Notes under the pieces: generated by a model
The model's database searches: none
The model's input: the letters and a program-made list of their open reading frames with translations, nothing else
Told to the model about the DNA's origin: nothing
Translations under genes and position numbers: made by a program
Assembly: GCA_003251955.1 (NCBI GenBank)
Contig: QKDV01000085.1
Span: 1 to 8,443 of the forward strand
Source of the DNA: Methanospirillum hungatei
GTDB lineage: Archaea; Halobacteriota; Methanomicrobia; Methanomicrobiales; Methanospirillaceae
DNA length: 8,443 bases
Direction: 5' to 3'
Shown here: positions 1-6,595 of the stretch, in pieces
Layout of the letters: the number at the start of each line of letters is the position of its first letter
Position numbering within the stretch: the first letter of the stretch is position 1

Positions 1-1
1 A

Positions 2-457
2 CTGATTCAACAGGTCTCTCCTGAACTATCTGAAATACATGAACCATCTCCTATGATAACACCGGAACCTACAGTCTCCCAGGTTTCTGTACCAACTCCA
101 GAGATCAGTGATCCGAAAAGAAAAGAGGTTCTCTCCCTTGCTATTGAACTAGAAGATCCTGCCAGTGCTGCTGATGCAGCTGTAAAACTTGCTGCCATGG
201 GGCATGACATAGTGGAACATCTTATTCCGCTTCTCCATACCGGGTCGATACAACGGAGAGTCTGGATAGCCGTGGTATTATATGAGATTAATGACAACAG
301 GGCGACCCTCCCCCTGATGCGGCTCCTTGAAACACCCAAAGTACATTTCAGGGAGCTTATCTGGGAAGCAAAAAATCAGTATCGTAATCGTCAGCGGATT
401 GGACCAGCATCTACTGTGCCTCTTGTGAGATCCAGTCTTATGGGACCAGGGTTCTGA
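2..457 (+). CDS. HEAT-like repeat protein, C-terminal part (partial at left edge)
   Basis: The frame is open from the first bases of the window, giving 151 visible residues before a TGA stop, so the true start lies outside. An ATG at 53 has no ribosome binding site in front of it and is probably internal. Visible residues 1-38 are rich in Pro, Ser, Thr and Glu and look like a flexible linker. Residues about 54-130 form paired amphipathic helices (around AADAAVKLAAMG, then HLIPLLHTG, RRVWIAVVLYEI and PLMRLLET), the pattern of HEAT or PBS-lyase-like alpha-solenoid repeats. Such repeats bind proteins and are not themselves enzymes. The tail (about 131-151) is Arg/Ser-containing and unstructured-looking. 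The gene converges on the membrane-platform gene with a 17-base gap. Whether it belongs functionally to that system cannot be judged, because the N-terminal domain is missing from view. Confidence 0.72.
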   Translation: MIQQVSPELSEIHEPSPMITPEPTVSQVSVPTPEISDPKRKEVLSLAIELEDPASAADAAVKLAAMGHDIVEHLIPLLHTGSIQRRVWIAVVLYEINDNRATLPLMRLLETPKVHFRELIWEAKNQYRNRQRIGPASTVPLVRSSLMGPGF

Positions 458-472
458 CTTTCCTTTTTTCCT
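458..472 (+). terminator. T-rich tract after HEAT-repeat gene
   Basis: Directly after the TGA there is a pyrimidine stretch with six consecutive T (464-469). Archaeal RNA polymerase terminates at T-rich tracts without needing a hairpin, so this is a plausible terminator for the + strand gene. It fills the whole 17-base gap to the convergent gene. Confidence 0.4.
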
Positions 473-474
473 GG

Positions 475-2400
475 CTAAAATGCAAAGTTGAATGCAATAA
501 GTGCAGCGATGATTAGAATACAACTGTGCTTGATACCGGCCTTGATTGATGCTTCTCCCATCATACCTGCAATAAGGCCCGAAAAGAATCCCTGTACAAG
601 GCAGGTATGATATAAAAGCCGGTCAATGGTAATCAGGGAGAGGGATCCTACATTAGATAGTGGTCCTGCCATAGAAAGTCCTTCCTTGCTCTGATTTGCC
701 AGCACTGTTAAAAACTGGGTGGTGATGACTCCTATCACGAAAATGAAAACAAAAAATGAGAGATACACTATTGCGGTATAAATAAACATCTCCGAGAGCC
801 TGTCCCGCTTTAAGATTTCACTCATCCGTGCATCTGAAGCTGCGATCCGAAGAAGGTCTGCGATTGAGCTGCTCATGGTTGACGCTTTTGTGATAAGGGT
901 CACGGTCCTTGCGATAAGTGCAGTTCTAACCCTAAGCTCAAACCGGATCAATGCATCACTGAAATTCGCTCCCCAGAGGATGTCACGCTGGATATGTTGA
1001 ATCTCATATGCAAGAATTCCAAGGTTTGCCCTAGCCATAATTGTGATGGACTGGGTAAGGGTGAGACCTACCTCGTTGATCCCTGCCATCCTGTCAAGGA
1101 AATCTGGGATAAGTGCTTCCATCCCCCTGATTTTATTGCTCCAAATAGTATAGAAGAGAGCATATGGTATCATAATGATGAGCAGAGCAATCATGCACAT
1201 ATCATCAACAGCCATAATTGTGTCATCGAGCGTTCCTGCAGGGACATTCAAAAACACCCATATCAAAAAAATTATCGCTGCAGGGACAGTGAAGATGAAG
1301 GAGTACTCAGGTTTTTCAACAAATCCTTTGAGTGGGTTAGCAAGCCATTTTTTAATATATCTGAACTTGTCAAACCGGGCAATTGCTGCAAAGAGTCTCT
1401 CTTCGCCGGACATGGCTTTGACCCTTACGTCAGTATATTGATTCAGCCACTTGGCCTTGACATACTTAATTGTATTTTCATCTTTGATCGAGATGGTATC
1501 TATCATCAGGATAAAGATCAGAGATCCTATCGGGAGCACAATATACCCGATAAGTGAGAGTTCAAAGACCGCTGATGAGCCCATCATGCCCATTACAACC
1601 ATGATGGTTATCAGGAAGAGTGGTCCGGCGATGAATACTGTAACATAAATCTCACCAACGAGACCGAGAAACTGAAGAAACTCTTTCTGCTCAAACTTGG
1701 CCTCTTCCTGAAGTATATGAACCCGGTCCTGCAGAAACTGGGAGAGATCACCACCACTCTCAACCGTTGAAAGCATATCCTGAAGAAAATCCCGCATTTT
1801 CTGCGACGGAGTGGTCTCACTCAAATGCCTGACGGCATTAACGACGTCATATCCGAAAAACTCCGCATCACGAACGACCTGCCTGAACTCATATGAAACC
1901 TCGCCGTATATTGCAGCCATATCTGATAGGGATTTGAGGATTTCAAGCAGTTCAGCCCCTCCTCTGCGCATAGCATACATGTAAGCGACTGCATTATGGA
2001 GTCCCACATTGATCTTGGTCGTTCGTGTCATCTTCTCGAGTGATGGATAGGCAAGGACAGCCTTATACCCGAGAATTCCACCAACAAAAAAGACCGCTAT
2101 GGCAATGATCAACTGGACTGCCATCATTATTGGAACGTTTGGATCGCTCGTGTTGATGTCGAGGTTCAGAACGTTGTATAATTCAGGTTTCAATCCGAAA
2201 TTTGATATAAAGAGAAGTGATGCAATAAAAAAACTGATCAACCCTGTGATCAGCCCGGTCATCAGGCCGATAAAAAGAGCCTGACGCACATACTGCTCAA
2301 CGGTCACTCCTGCTCTGATCGAATTAAGATCTTTTCGCACCAGGGTAAAATTTTCCGGGTTTCGTGCGATCCATCTCCTGACGATCAGATCAGTTTTCAT
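475..2400 (-). CDS. FlaJ/TadC-type membrane platform protein of an archaeal type IV pilus-like secretion system (tandem T2SSF domains)
   Basis: 641 residues. This is a polytopic inner (cytoplasmic) membrane protein that forms the platform on which the secretion ATPase acts to assemble or rotate pilin-like filaments. Two T2SSF (GspF) cytoplasmic helical domains are seen. The first, about 134-240, has the family-typical YAMRRGGAE, YEFRQVVRDAEFFG and ESGGDLSQFL stretches. The second, about 428-535, includes DFLDRMAGINEVGLTL. Hydrophobic segments lie at about 41-65, 90-117, 244-272, 280-302, 367-389, 401-420, 537-562, 595-615 and 622-641. It is longer than the roughly 550-580 residues usual for archaellum FlaJ, the extra length including two C-terminal hydrophobic segments. 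The ATG overlaps the stop of the upstream ATPase gene in an ATGA arrangement, so the two are probably translationally coupled. The family is clear. The exact machine (archaellum, adhesive pilus or other) is not, since no pilin or accessory fla gene is visible. Confidence 0.93.
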   Translation of the reverse strand: MKTDLIVRRWIARNPENFTLVRKDLNSIRAGVTVEQYVRQALFIGLMTGLITGLISFFIASLLFISNFGLKPELYNVLNLDINTSDPNVPIMMAVQLIIAIAVFFVGGILGYKAVLAYPSLEKMTRTTKINVGLHNAVAYMYAMRRGGAELLEILKSLSDMAAIYGEVSYEFRQVVRDAEFFGYDVVNAVRHLSETTPSQKMRDFLQDMLSTVESGGDLSQFLQDRVHILQEEAKFEQKEFLQFLGLVGEIYVTVFIAGPLFLITIMVVMGMMGSSAVFELSLIGYIVLPIGSLIFILMIDTISIKDENTIKYVKAKWLNQYTDVRVKAMSGEERLFAAIARFDKFRYIKKWLANPLKGFVEKPEYSFIFTVPAAIIFLIWVFLNVPAGTLDDTIMAVDDMCMIALLIIMIPYALFYTIWSNKIRGMEALIPDFLDRMAGINEVGLTLTQSITIMARANLGILAYEIQHIQRDILWGANFSDALIRFELRVRTALIARTVTLITKASTMSSSIADLLRIAASDARMSEILKRDRLSEMFIYTAIVYLSFFVFIFVIGVITTQFLTVLANQSKEGLSMAGPLSNVGSLSLITIDRLLYHTCLVQGFFSGLIAGMMGEASIKAGIKHSCILIIAALIAFNFAF

Positions 2401-4325
2401 AAGGTGATCCTACTGAGATCATCGATATTGTCCAGAACCCGTTGAGCATCGACGTAGTATGCCTGGATAACCTTAGTGAATCTGATATAGTCGCGAAGGT
2501 CCTGATCCTTAATTGCATTTAGAACTGATTTTCGCTGCTCCATCTCTTCGAGAAGTGCTTCTCTACTCCAACCTCGCATTGATGAGATGTCGCCGAGAAC
2601 CTGAGATCTTCCGGTGTAATGGAACGAATCGGCAAGAGGATCGTACTCAAACACGGTATTGACCATAATATTTCCGGTCGCAGGGTCAATTCCTGCAATC
2701 TCGACGATCTCTTCGCTTCTTCTGACACGGTCAGGACCTATCTGGATCTGTTTCTGGATACTCAGGATGTTGAGTGCCTGAAGCATGTTTCTTGGCACAT
2801 TCAGGGGTTCATTCTCCAATCTGTGAATTGCTGCATCAACACTTCCTGCATGCATCGTGGAAAATGTAGTATGTCCTGTGTTCATTGCCTGGAAAAGTGT
2901 CTGTGCCTCATGCCCACGAACTTCACCAACAAGGATGTACTCCGGCCGCTGGCGCATTGCGGCCTTGAGCAGCATGAACATGTCAACCGATGTCCCACCC
3001 TCGGCAACAGAGTCACGGGTGATACTAGCGATCCAGTTCTCATGAAACAGAGTGAGCTCGCGTGTATCCTCTATCGAGATTACCTTTGCAAGTGGTGGGA
3101 TGAAGAGAGAGACCGCATTGAGTGATGTTGTCTTACCTGAAGCCGTTCCCCCGATGAAGACAAGACTCATGTTATTTTCGATTGCCAGCCAGAAGTAGGC
3201 AAGCATATCAGTATTGAATGTCTTGAGTTCCATCAGATCGATGGGGGTGAACGGCTGTTCACGGAATTTCCTGATGGTAAAAGAGGTACCTCGTGATGTG
3301 ACTTCTGTCCCGAAAGTAAGTTGTAAACGTGATCCCTCGGGCAGGGTTGCATCGATGAGTGGAGATGCAGAAGAGATATGTTTACCTGATCTCTGTGCAA
3401 GTGTAATTGCCAGGGATATCAGAGAATCGTTTTCAAACTGGATATTGGTCTTGATGTTCTGTTCTTTACGATGGAACAGGAAGATTGGAATGTTATCCCC
3501 ATCGCAGGAGATATCCTCTATCCAGGGATCGATCATCAGTGCGTTGATACGGCCCCATCCGATGTAGTTTCTGACCAGAAAATATTCTATCTTGAATAAT
3601 GGTTTCTGATCTATTGATACTCCGTAGTAATTCAGGAGTTCCATGACCTTTGTCAGGAGGAGAAATCTCCTGTCCATGCCGGTCTCTTCATCGGTGAGGA
3701 TCAGAACATCACGGAGGTCTTCGTGAAGTCGTTCAAGCAGTTCGTACTCGAACGGGGAAAGAGCAGGCTCGTACAGGAGATACTCTTTCATTCGTGACTT
3801 TTCATTGAGAGCAATATAAACCAGGGCTCGTCCTGGATCTGCCCAGTACTCCCTGATTAGTTCATACCCTGATGGAACATCTGCCTCAACAAGTGATCCA
3901 TGTTTTTCAAAATTGTACTCTTCAATACCTGCTTTTCTTGCTAACGAAAATTTCCGCAGAAGTTTATTGGAGTATTTAAGATCACGGCTTTCTTTTTCAG
4001 TTCCTAAAGATTTTTTCAGTTCTTTCTGAGTTACTACAACAGGCTCTTCAGTCTTCTGTAGGAGAGGCCCGATCTTGATTCGTTTAATCTTCCCTGATTG
4101 TATAGGTACTTCCTGAGGGGTTTTTATTGGTTTTAATTTCAGCTGGATGGAAGATACCTTTGTGGGTGTAAGTTTTTTTTTCTGTTTTTGTTCCGAAGTA
4201 TTGTCTGTAGATTTTTTGCCAAATGAGATTTGGGGGATCTTTATGGTAATAGTCCTCTTCTTTATGTGTCCCCCTGGACTTTTTGCCATCCCTTTTTTAT
4301 CTTGTCCTTCTCCTGACCCCACCAT
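2397..4325 (-). CDS. GspE/FlaI-type secretion ATPase (type II/IV secretion system ATPase, archaeal)
   Basis: Hexameric cytoplasmic ATPase that powers the membrane platform encoded just downstream. Counting from the ATG at 4325 (642 residues): Walker A GGTASGKT at about 392-399, Asp box SIEDTREL at about 417-424, Walker B YILVGEVRG at about 463-471 with its Glu, and His box STMHAGSVDAAIHRL at about 489-503. All motifs are intact, so it should be active. Residues 1 to about 125 form a Lys-rich, low-complexity extension, followed by the archaeal GspE N-terminal region (GYELIREYWADPG, LLYEPALSPFEYELLERLH). I chose the ATG because AGAAGG stands 7 bases upstream. A GTG at 4358 would add 11 residues (653 in total) but has no ribosome binding site and lies inside an inverted repeat. 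The stop overlaps the platform gene by ATGA. An archaellum FlaI is possible, but no other archaellum genes are present, so a pilus or secretion role is equally open. Confidence 0.94.
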   Translation of the reverse strand: MVGSGEGQDKKGMAKSPGGHIKKRTITIKIPQISFGKKSTDNTSEQKQKKKLTPTKVSSIQLKLKPIKTPQEVPIQSGKIKRIKIGPLLQKTEEPVVVTQKELKKSLGTEKESRDLKYSNKLLRKFSLARKAGIEEYNFEKHGSLVEADVPSGYELIREYWADPGRALVYIALNEKSRMKEYLLYEPALSPFEYELLERLHEDLRDVLILTDEETGMDRRFLLLTKVMELLNYYGVSIDQKPLFKIEYFLVRNYIGWGRINALMIDPWIEDISCDGDNIPIFLFHRKEQNIKTNIQFENDSLISLAITLAQRSGKHISSASPLIDATLPEGSRLQLTFGTEVTSRGTSFTIRKFREQPFTPIDLMELKTFNTDMLAYFWLAIENNMSLVFIGGTASGKTTSLNAVSLFIPPLAKVISIEDTRELTLFHENWIASITRDSVAEGGTSVDMFMLLKAAMRQRPEYILVGEVRGHEAQTLFQAMNTGHTTFSTMHAGSVDAAIHRLENEPLNVPRNMLQALNILSIQKQIQIGPDRVRRSEEIVEIAGIDPATGNIMVNTVFEYDPLADSFHYTGRSQVLGDISSMRGWSREALLEEMEQRKSVLNAIKDQDLRDYIRFTKVIQAYYVDAQRVLDNIDDLSRITL

Positions 4326-4338
4326 GATATTGCCTTCT

Positions 4339-4380
4339 GGTGTGATTACCCCATTCACACCATATTATTAATGTGTGAAT
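4339..4380. repeat. Three alternating GTGTGA half-sites forming two inverted repeats (operator-like)
   Basis: GTGTGA occurs at 4340-4345 (+), as TCACAC at 4355-4360 (-) and again at 4373-4378 (+). The outer pair makes a perfect 8-bp inverted repeat, ATTCACAC (4353-4360) and GTGTGAAT (4373-4380), with a 12-base AT-rich spacer. The inner pair makes a perfect 7-bp inverted repeat, GGTGTGA (4339-4345) and TCACACC (4355-4361), with a 9-base spacer. The array covers the alternative GTG start and a TATA-like stretch in front of the secretion ATPase gene. This is the usual look of a binding site for a dimeric regulator, but an RNA hairpin is also possible. The regulator is unknown. Confidence 0.5.
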
Positions 4381-4393
4381 TGTATGTCATCAT

Positions 4394-4403
4394 TAGATAA
4401 AAA
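4394..4403 (-). promoter_or_regulatory. TATA-like element for the secretion ATPase operon
   Basis: On the - strand the sequence reads TTTTTATCTA. This would place a transcription start near 4373, about 15 bases before the GTG at 4358 and 48 before the ATG at 4325. A second AT-rich candidate (4361-4372) sits between the inverted-repeat arms. It would start transcription near 4340 and leave a short leader carrying the AGAAGG site. The sequence alone does not decide between them. Confidence 0.35.
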
Positions 4404-4433
4404 CGCTGAGGGATTACTTGAATGATCAGGGAA

Positions 4434-4450
4434 GAAAGAGTATAAGTATA
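4434..4450 (+). promoter_or_regulatory. BRE/TATA promoter for the KaiC-like gene pair
   Basis: GAAAGAG followed by TATAAGTATA (4441-4450) resembles an archaeal purine-rich BRE plus TATA box. The expected start of transcription about 25 bases downstream (around 4470) leaves a leader of about 24 bases. That leader contains the ribosome binding site GGAG (4485-4488), 5 bases before the ATG at 4494. Confidence 0.5.
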
Positions 4451-4493
4451 ATCATGAAAAACTACTCATAAACGGCATTTTTCTGGAGAGCAG

Positions 4494-5327
4494 ATGTATA
4501 ATGAAATAAAACGCTATATGCCCACTGGTCTTTCCACCCTAGATCCGGTTTTTGGAGGTGGCGTTCCTCCCGGATCTGTCATCCTGCTCAAGGGTGAGAT
4601 CGGGTCTGGGAAGATCGAGTTTGCATATACATCTCTCATCTATCTCTCCCTGCTCATGGCGCGTGGCTCTCCTGATGAACGGATTCTCATTCCTGCTGAC
4701 ATCAGATACGTCACTGTAACCAAAATGCGTGAGGATATTCTCAGAGAGATTGAACAGTCCTTCTCCCCTGACCTTCTTACCAATATCGACAATGTACAGT
4801 TTGATGATCTCTCTGACATCTACTTTGACTCCAGTCTTGTGCCAATCGGGTGGTACTCAGATTATGATGATATCATCGAAAGGATGGAAAAAAGAAGGAA
4901 GATTCACGACAGCGTCCTGACGACACTTGCAGATATGCTCTCTGATATTCCCAAAGAGAGCATGGTTACCATTGACTCACTTACCGAACTTGCAACCCAG
5001 CATATCGCAGCAGGAACCTGGCCTGATCTCACGGCATTTCTTCGTGGTCTTCAGCGGGTTGCAAAAAAATGGAATACAACCTTCTATCTTGTTCTGACGA
5101 AGGGCATCCTAAATCAGTGGCAGGAGACTGAAGTTGCTGATGCGGTTGATGCGGTCATTCATTTCAGGTGGGAAGAGTCATCCACGGCAAAACGTCAGCG
5201 TGTTCTCTATGTAGAAAAATTCCGGGGTGTGATGATCCATCTTGAAGATCGGGAAATGGTTAAGTTTGCTGTCCGTGTAACTCCTGGACGTGGATTTGAA
5301 GTCAGCAATATCAGGGTGATCATATGA
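4494..5327 (+). CDS. KaiC/FlaH-like RecA-fold ATPase with degenerate active site
   Basis: 277 residues. The start is supported by GGAG 5 bases upstream. It opens like the KaiC/RadA family (PTGLSTLDPVFGGGVPPGS) and has a P-loop at 34-41 reading GEIGSGKI, where the last Thr/Ser of Walker A is Ile41. Walker B is MVTIDSLTEL (157-166, Asp161). After the second strand, where KaiC carries a Glu-Glu pair, it reads VTVTKMRED, so the catalytic Glu appears to be missing. A KaiC-like EKFRG segment follows at about 241-245. Nucleotide may still bind, but hydrolysis is probably weak or absent. In archaella the FlaH partner of FlaI is likewise a KaiC relative that binds ATP with little hydrolysis. The gene is divergent from the secretion ATPase operon and overlaps the next KaiC-like gene by ATGA. 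A FlaH-like regulatory role is inference; a general signalling ATPase is the alternative. Confidence 0.85.
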   Translation: MYNEIKRYMPTGLSTLDPVFGGGVPPGSVILLKGEIGSGKIEFAYTSLIYLSLLMARGSPDERILIPADIRYVTVTKMREDILREIEQSFSPDLLTNIDNVQFDDLSDIYFDSSLVPIGWYSDYDDIIERMEKRRKIHDSVLTTLADMLSDIPKESMVTIDSLTELATQHIAAGTWPDLTAFLRGLQRVAKKWNTTFYLVLTKGILNQWQETEVADAVDAVIHFRWEESSTAKRQRVLYVEKFRGVMIHLEDREMVKFAVRVTPGRGFEVSNIRVII

Positions 5328-6022
5328 ATGCAGGCAGGATTACCTTTGGGATCAAGGGACTTGATGAGATGCTCTCCGGAGGACTCATTCCCGGAACGGT
5401 AACCTCGGTTATTGGACAGTACGGGTGTGGCAAAACCAATTTTGCTCTCTATTTTCTATGGTCTGGTCTCCTTAATGGTGAGAATGTAATTCATATCACC
5501 CTGGAGGAGAGAACAAGCAGGATAGAATATTATATGAGAGATAAAGGATGGGACATCTCTCCATATCTTGGAAAATCTCTCACGATTGTAAATCTTGATC
5601 CCTCTGATTTTAATCTTGCAATTAACAGTGTCAAAAACGAACTTCCCGAACTTATCAGGCGCAAAGGAGCACACCGGGTTACCATTGATCCGGTATCCCT
5701 GTTTGAAGATCTATTTAACGATGACGCTACCAGGAGGAGGGAGATGATGCGTTTTTTAGACAGTCTTCGTGATCTTAACTGTACATCACTGCTCACGAGC
5801 GAGGCAGATAAGGAGAATGAGTTTTCCAGCAGATATAATCTGATAGAATACCTGAGTGATACTGTAATTTTGCTAAGATATGCAAGAGGGGATGCTGTAT
5901 CTGATGTTCATCTGGCTATTGAAGTTGTCAAGATGAGGATGTCTGCTCATTCCCGCGAGGTTAAACCGTATGAAATTCTTAAAGAATCAATGATGGTTTA
6001 CACTGAAGCGAATGTCTTCTGA
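5324..6022 (+). CDS. KaiC/FlaH-like RecA-fold ATPase, intact active site
   Basis: 232 residues, a single KaiC domain. It shows FGIKGLDEMLSGGLIPGT near the N-terminus, an intact Walker A GQYGCGKT (31-38), the Glu-Glu pair in HITLEERTSR (Glu61-Glu62) and Walker B RVTIDPVSLFE with Asp122. Near the C-terminus YLSDTVILLRY and EVVKMRMSAHSREVKPYEI match the way KaiC-family domains end. It should therefore bind and hydrolyse ATP, unlike its upstream partner. The ATG overlaps the upstream stop (ATGA), with GGTGAT (5315-5320) as ribosome binding site inside the end of the previous gene, so the two are co-translated and may form a hetero-oligomer. The length is close to that of FlaH (about 230 residues). 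The target is unknown; the divergent secretion ATPase is the obvious candidate. Confidence 0.88.
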   Translation: MNAGRITFGIKGLDEMLSGGLIPGTVTSVIGQYGCGKTNFALYFLWSGLLNGENVIHITLEERTSRIEYYMRDKGWDISPYLGKSLTIVNLDPSDFNLAINSVKNELPELIRRKGAHRVTIDPVSLFEDLFNDDATRRREMMRFLDSLRDLNCTSLLTSEADKENEFSSRYNLIEYLSDTVILLRYARGDAVSDVHLAIEVVKMRMSAHSREVKPYEILKESMMVYTEANVF

Positions 6023-6032
6023 GAACTGGTGA

Positions 6033-6040
6033 ATATTTAT
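6033..6040 (+). promoter_or_regulatory. TATA-like element for the lipoprotein gene
   Basis: ATATTTAT lies about 30 bases before the ATG at 6067, in an AT-rich gap. No ribosome binding site is seen in front of that ATG. This spacing would give a transcript beginning only a few bases before the start codon, that is, a leaderless or nearly leaderless mRNA, which is common in archaea. Confidence 0.4.
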
Positions 6041-6066
6041 TACCTGATTATTATCATTTACTCAGT

Positions 6067-6513
6067 ATGCGAGCACTCATTCCACTCCTTTGTCTTGTAT
6101 GTATCCTTCTAATTACAGGGTGTGTACAGCATCAGACAGTCCCTGCTCAAGAAACTCAAGCACAGAAAGGCTCGGTAGCACCGTCAGGTTCCTCACAGAC
6201 ACTGGATTCATATCCGGCTCCCCCGGAAGATAACGCAGTATCAGCCCAGATTAATGAAAAGGATCAGGTGGACAAGACCATTCAGGTTTTTTTCTCCGGA
6301 GGTAAAGGTCAGAAGATGGTGAGAAGTTCATGGATCATGATCCAACGCAGTGATGGATCTGTTGAACGATTTGAACTACCTCCAAAAGCACAGAGCGAGG
6401 TTGTAATTCAGGGAACTGATGGAGAGGATCTGGTACGTGTGTATGCTGAATACTATGATGGGCAGATCTATCAGATCGCTGAAAAGTCACTTCGTATGCG
6501 GCAGCGGCTCTGA
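6067..6513 (+). CDS. Small predicted lipoprotein, function unknown
   Basis: 148 residues. It begins with Arg2, a hydrophobic stretch (about 4-16) and the lipobox LITGC, with Cys19 the expected lipid-modified residue, so it should be anchored on the outer face of the cytoplasmic membrane. Residues 20 to about 70 are Gln/Ser/Pro-rich and probably a disordered stalk. Residues about 70-148 look like a small beta-rich domain (TIQVFFSGGKGQ, SSWIMIQRSDGSVERFELP, EDLVRVYAEYYDGQIYQI). I do not recognise the family. It is not a pilin: there is no class III signal peptide with a downstream hydrophobic stem. It follows the KaiC-like pair on the same strand after 44 bases and has its own TATA-like element. 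Involvement in the secretion system is only a contextual guess. Confidence 0.8.
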   Translation: MRALIPLLCLVCILLITGCVQHQTVPAQETQAQKGSVAPSGSSQTLDSYPAPPEDNAVSAQINEKDQVDKTIQVFFSGGKGQKMVRSSWIMIQRSDGSVERFELPPKAQSEVVIQGTDGEDLVRVYAEYYDGQIYQIAEKSLRMRQRL

Positions 6514-6546
6514 TGAGTTTGCGATATTGCAATAAATCCCTGGCTC

Positions 6547-6559
6547 AATTATTTTTTTC
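6547..6559 (+). terminator. T-rich tract after the lipoprotein gene
   Basis: Seven consecutive T (6552-6558), preceded by AATTA, lie about 38 bases after the lipoprotein stop and could end that transcript. The same AT-rich stretch could also act as the TATA element of the next gene, since a start about 25 bases downstream would leave a leader carrying GGGAG before the ATG at 6596. Confidence 0.35.
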
Positions 6560-6595
6560 AGGAGACTATGCATCCGGTAGGGAGAGATTCTAAAT

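Noticed and set aside
7..339. 110-codon open frame on the - strand
   Set aside because: It is antisense to the HEAT-repeat frame, with a Ser/Gly-rich composition typical of a shadow and no recognisable pattern.
994..1557. 187-codon open frame on the + strand
   Set aside because: It lies wholly antisense to the FlaJ-like gene, is rich in Cys, His and Asn in an irregular way, has no domain-like pattern, and the opposite strand encodes a clear conserved protein.
2619..3125. 168-codon open frame on the + strand
   Set aside because: It is antisense to the Walker A to His-box region of the secretion ATPase, and its Cys/His-rich composition is typical of a shadow frame.
475..4358. Calling the motor operon a definite archaellum flaI-flaJ locus
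   Set aside because: No archaellin, FlaC/D/E, FlaF or FlaG gene is visible, the FlaJ-like protein is unusually long, and the ATPase has a long extension, so only the broader type IV pilus-like class is supported.
4494..6022. A circadian-clock KaiC
   Set aside because: Cyanobacterial KaiC has two fused KaiC domains and works with KaiA and KaiB. These are two separate single-domain proteins beside secretion genes, so only the fold is shared.
6067..6513. Lipoprotein gene read as a pilin of the system
   Set aside because: Its N-terminus carries a lipobox with Cys19, with no charged class III cleavage site followed by a long hydrophobic stem.
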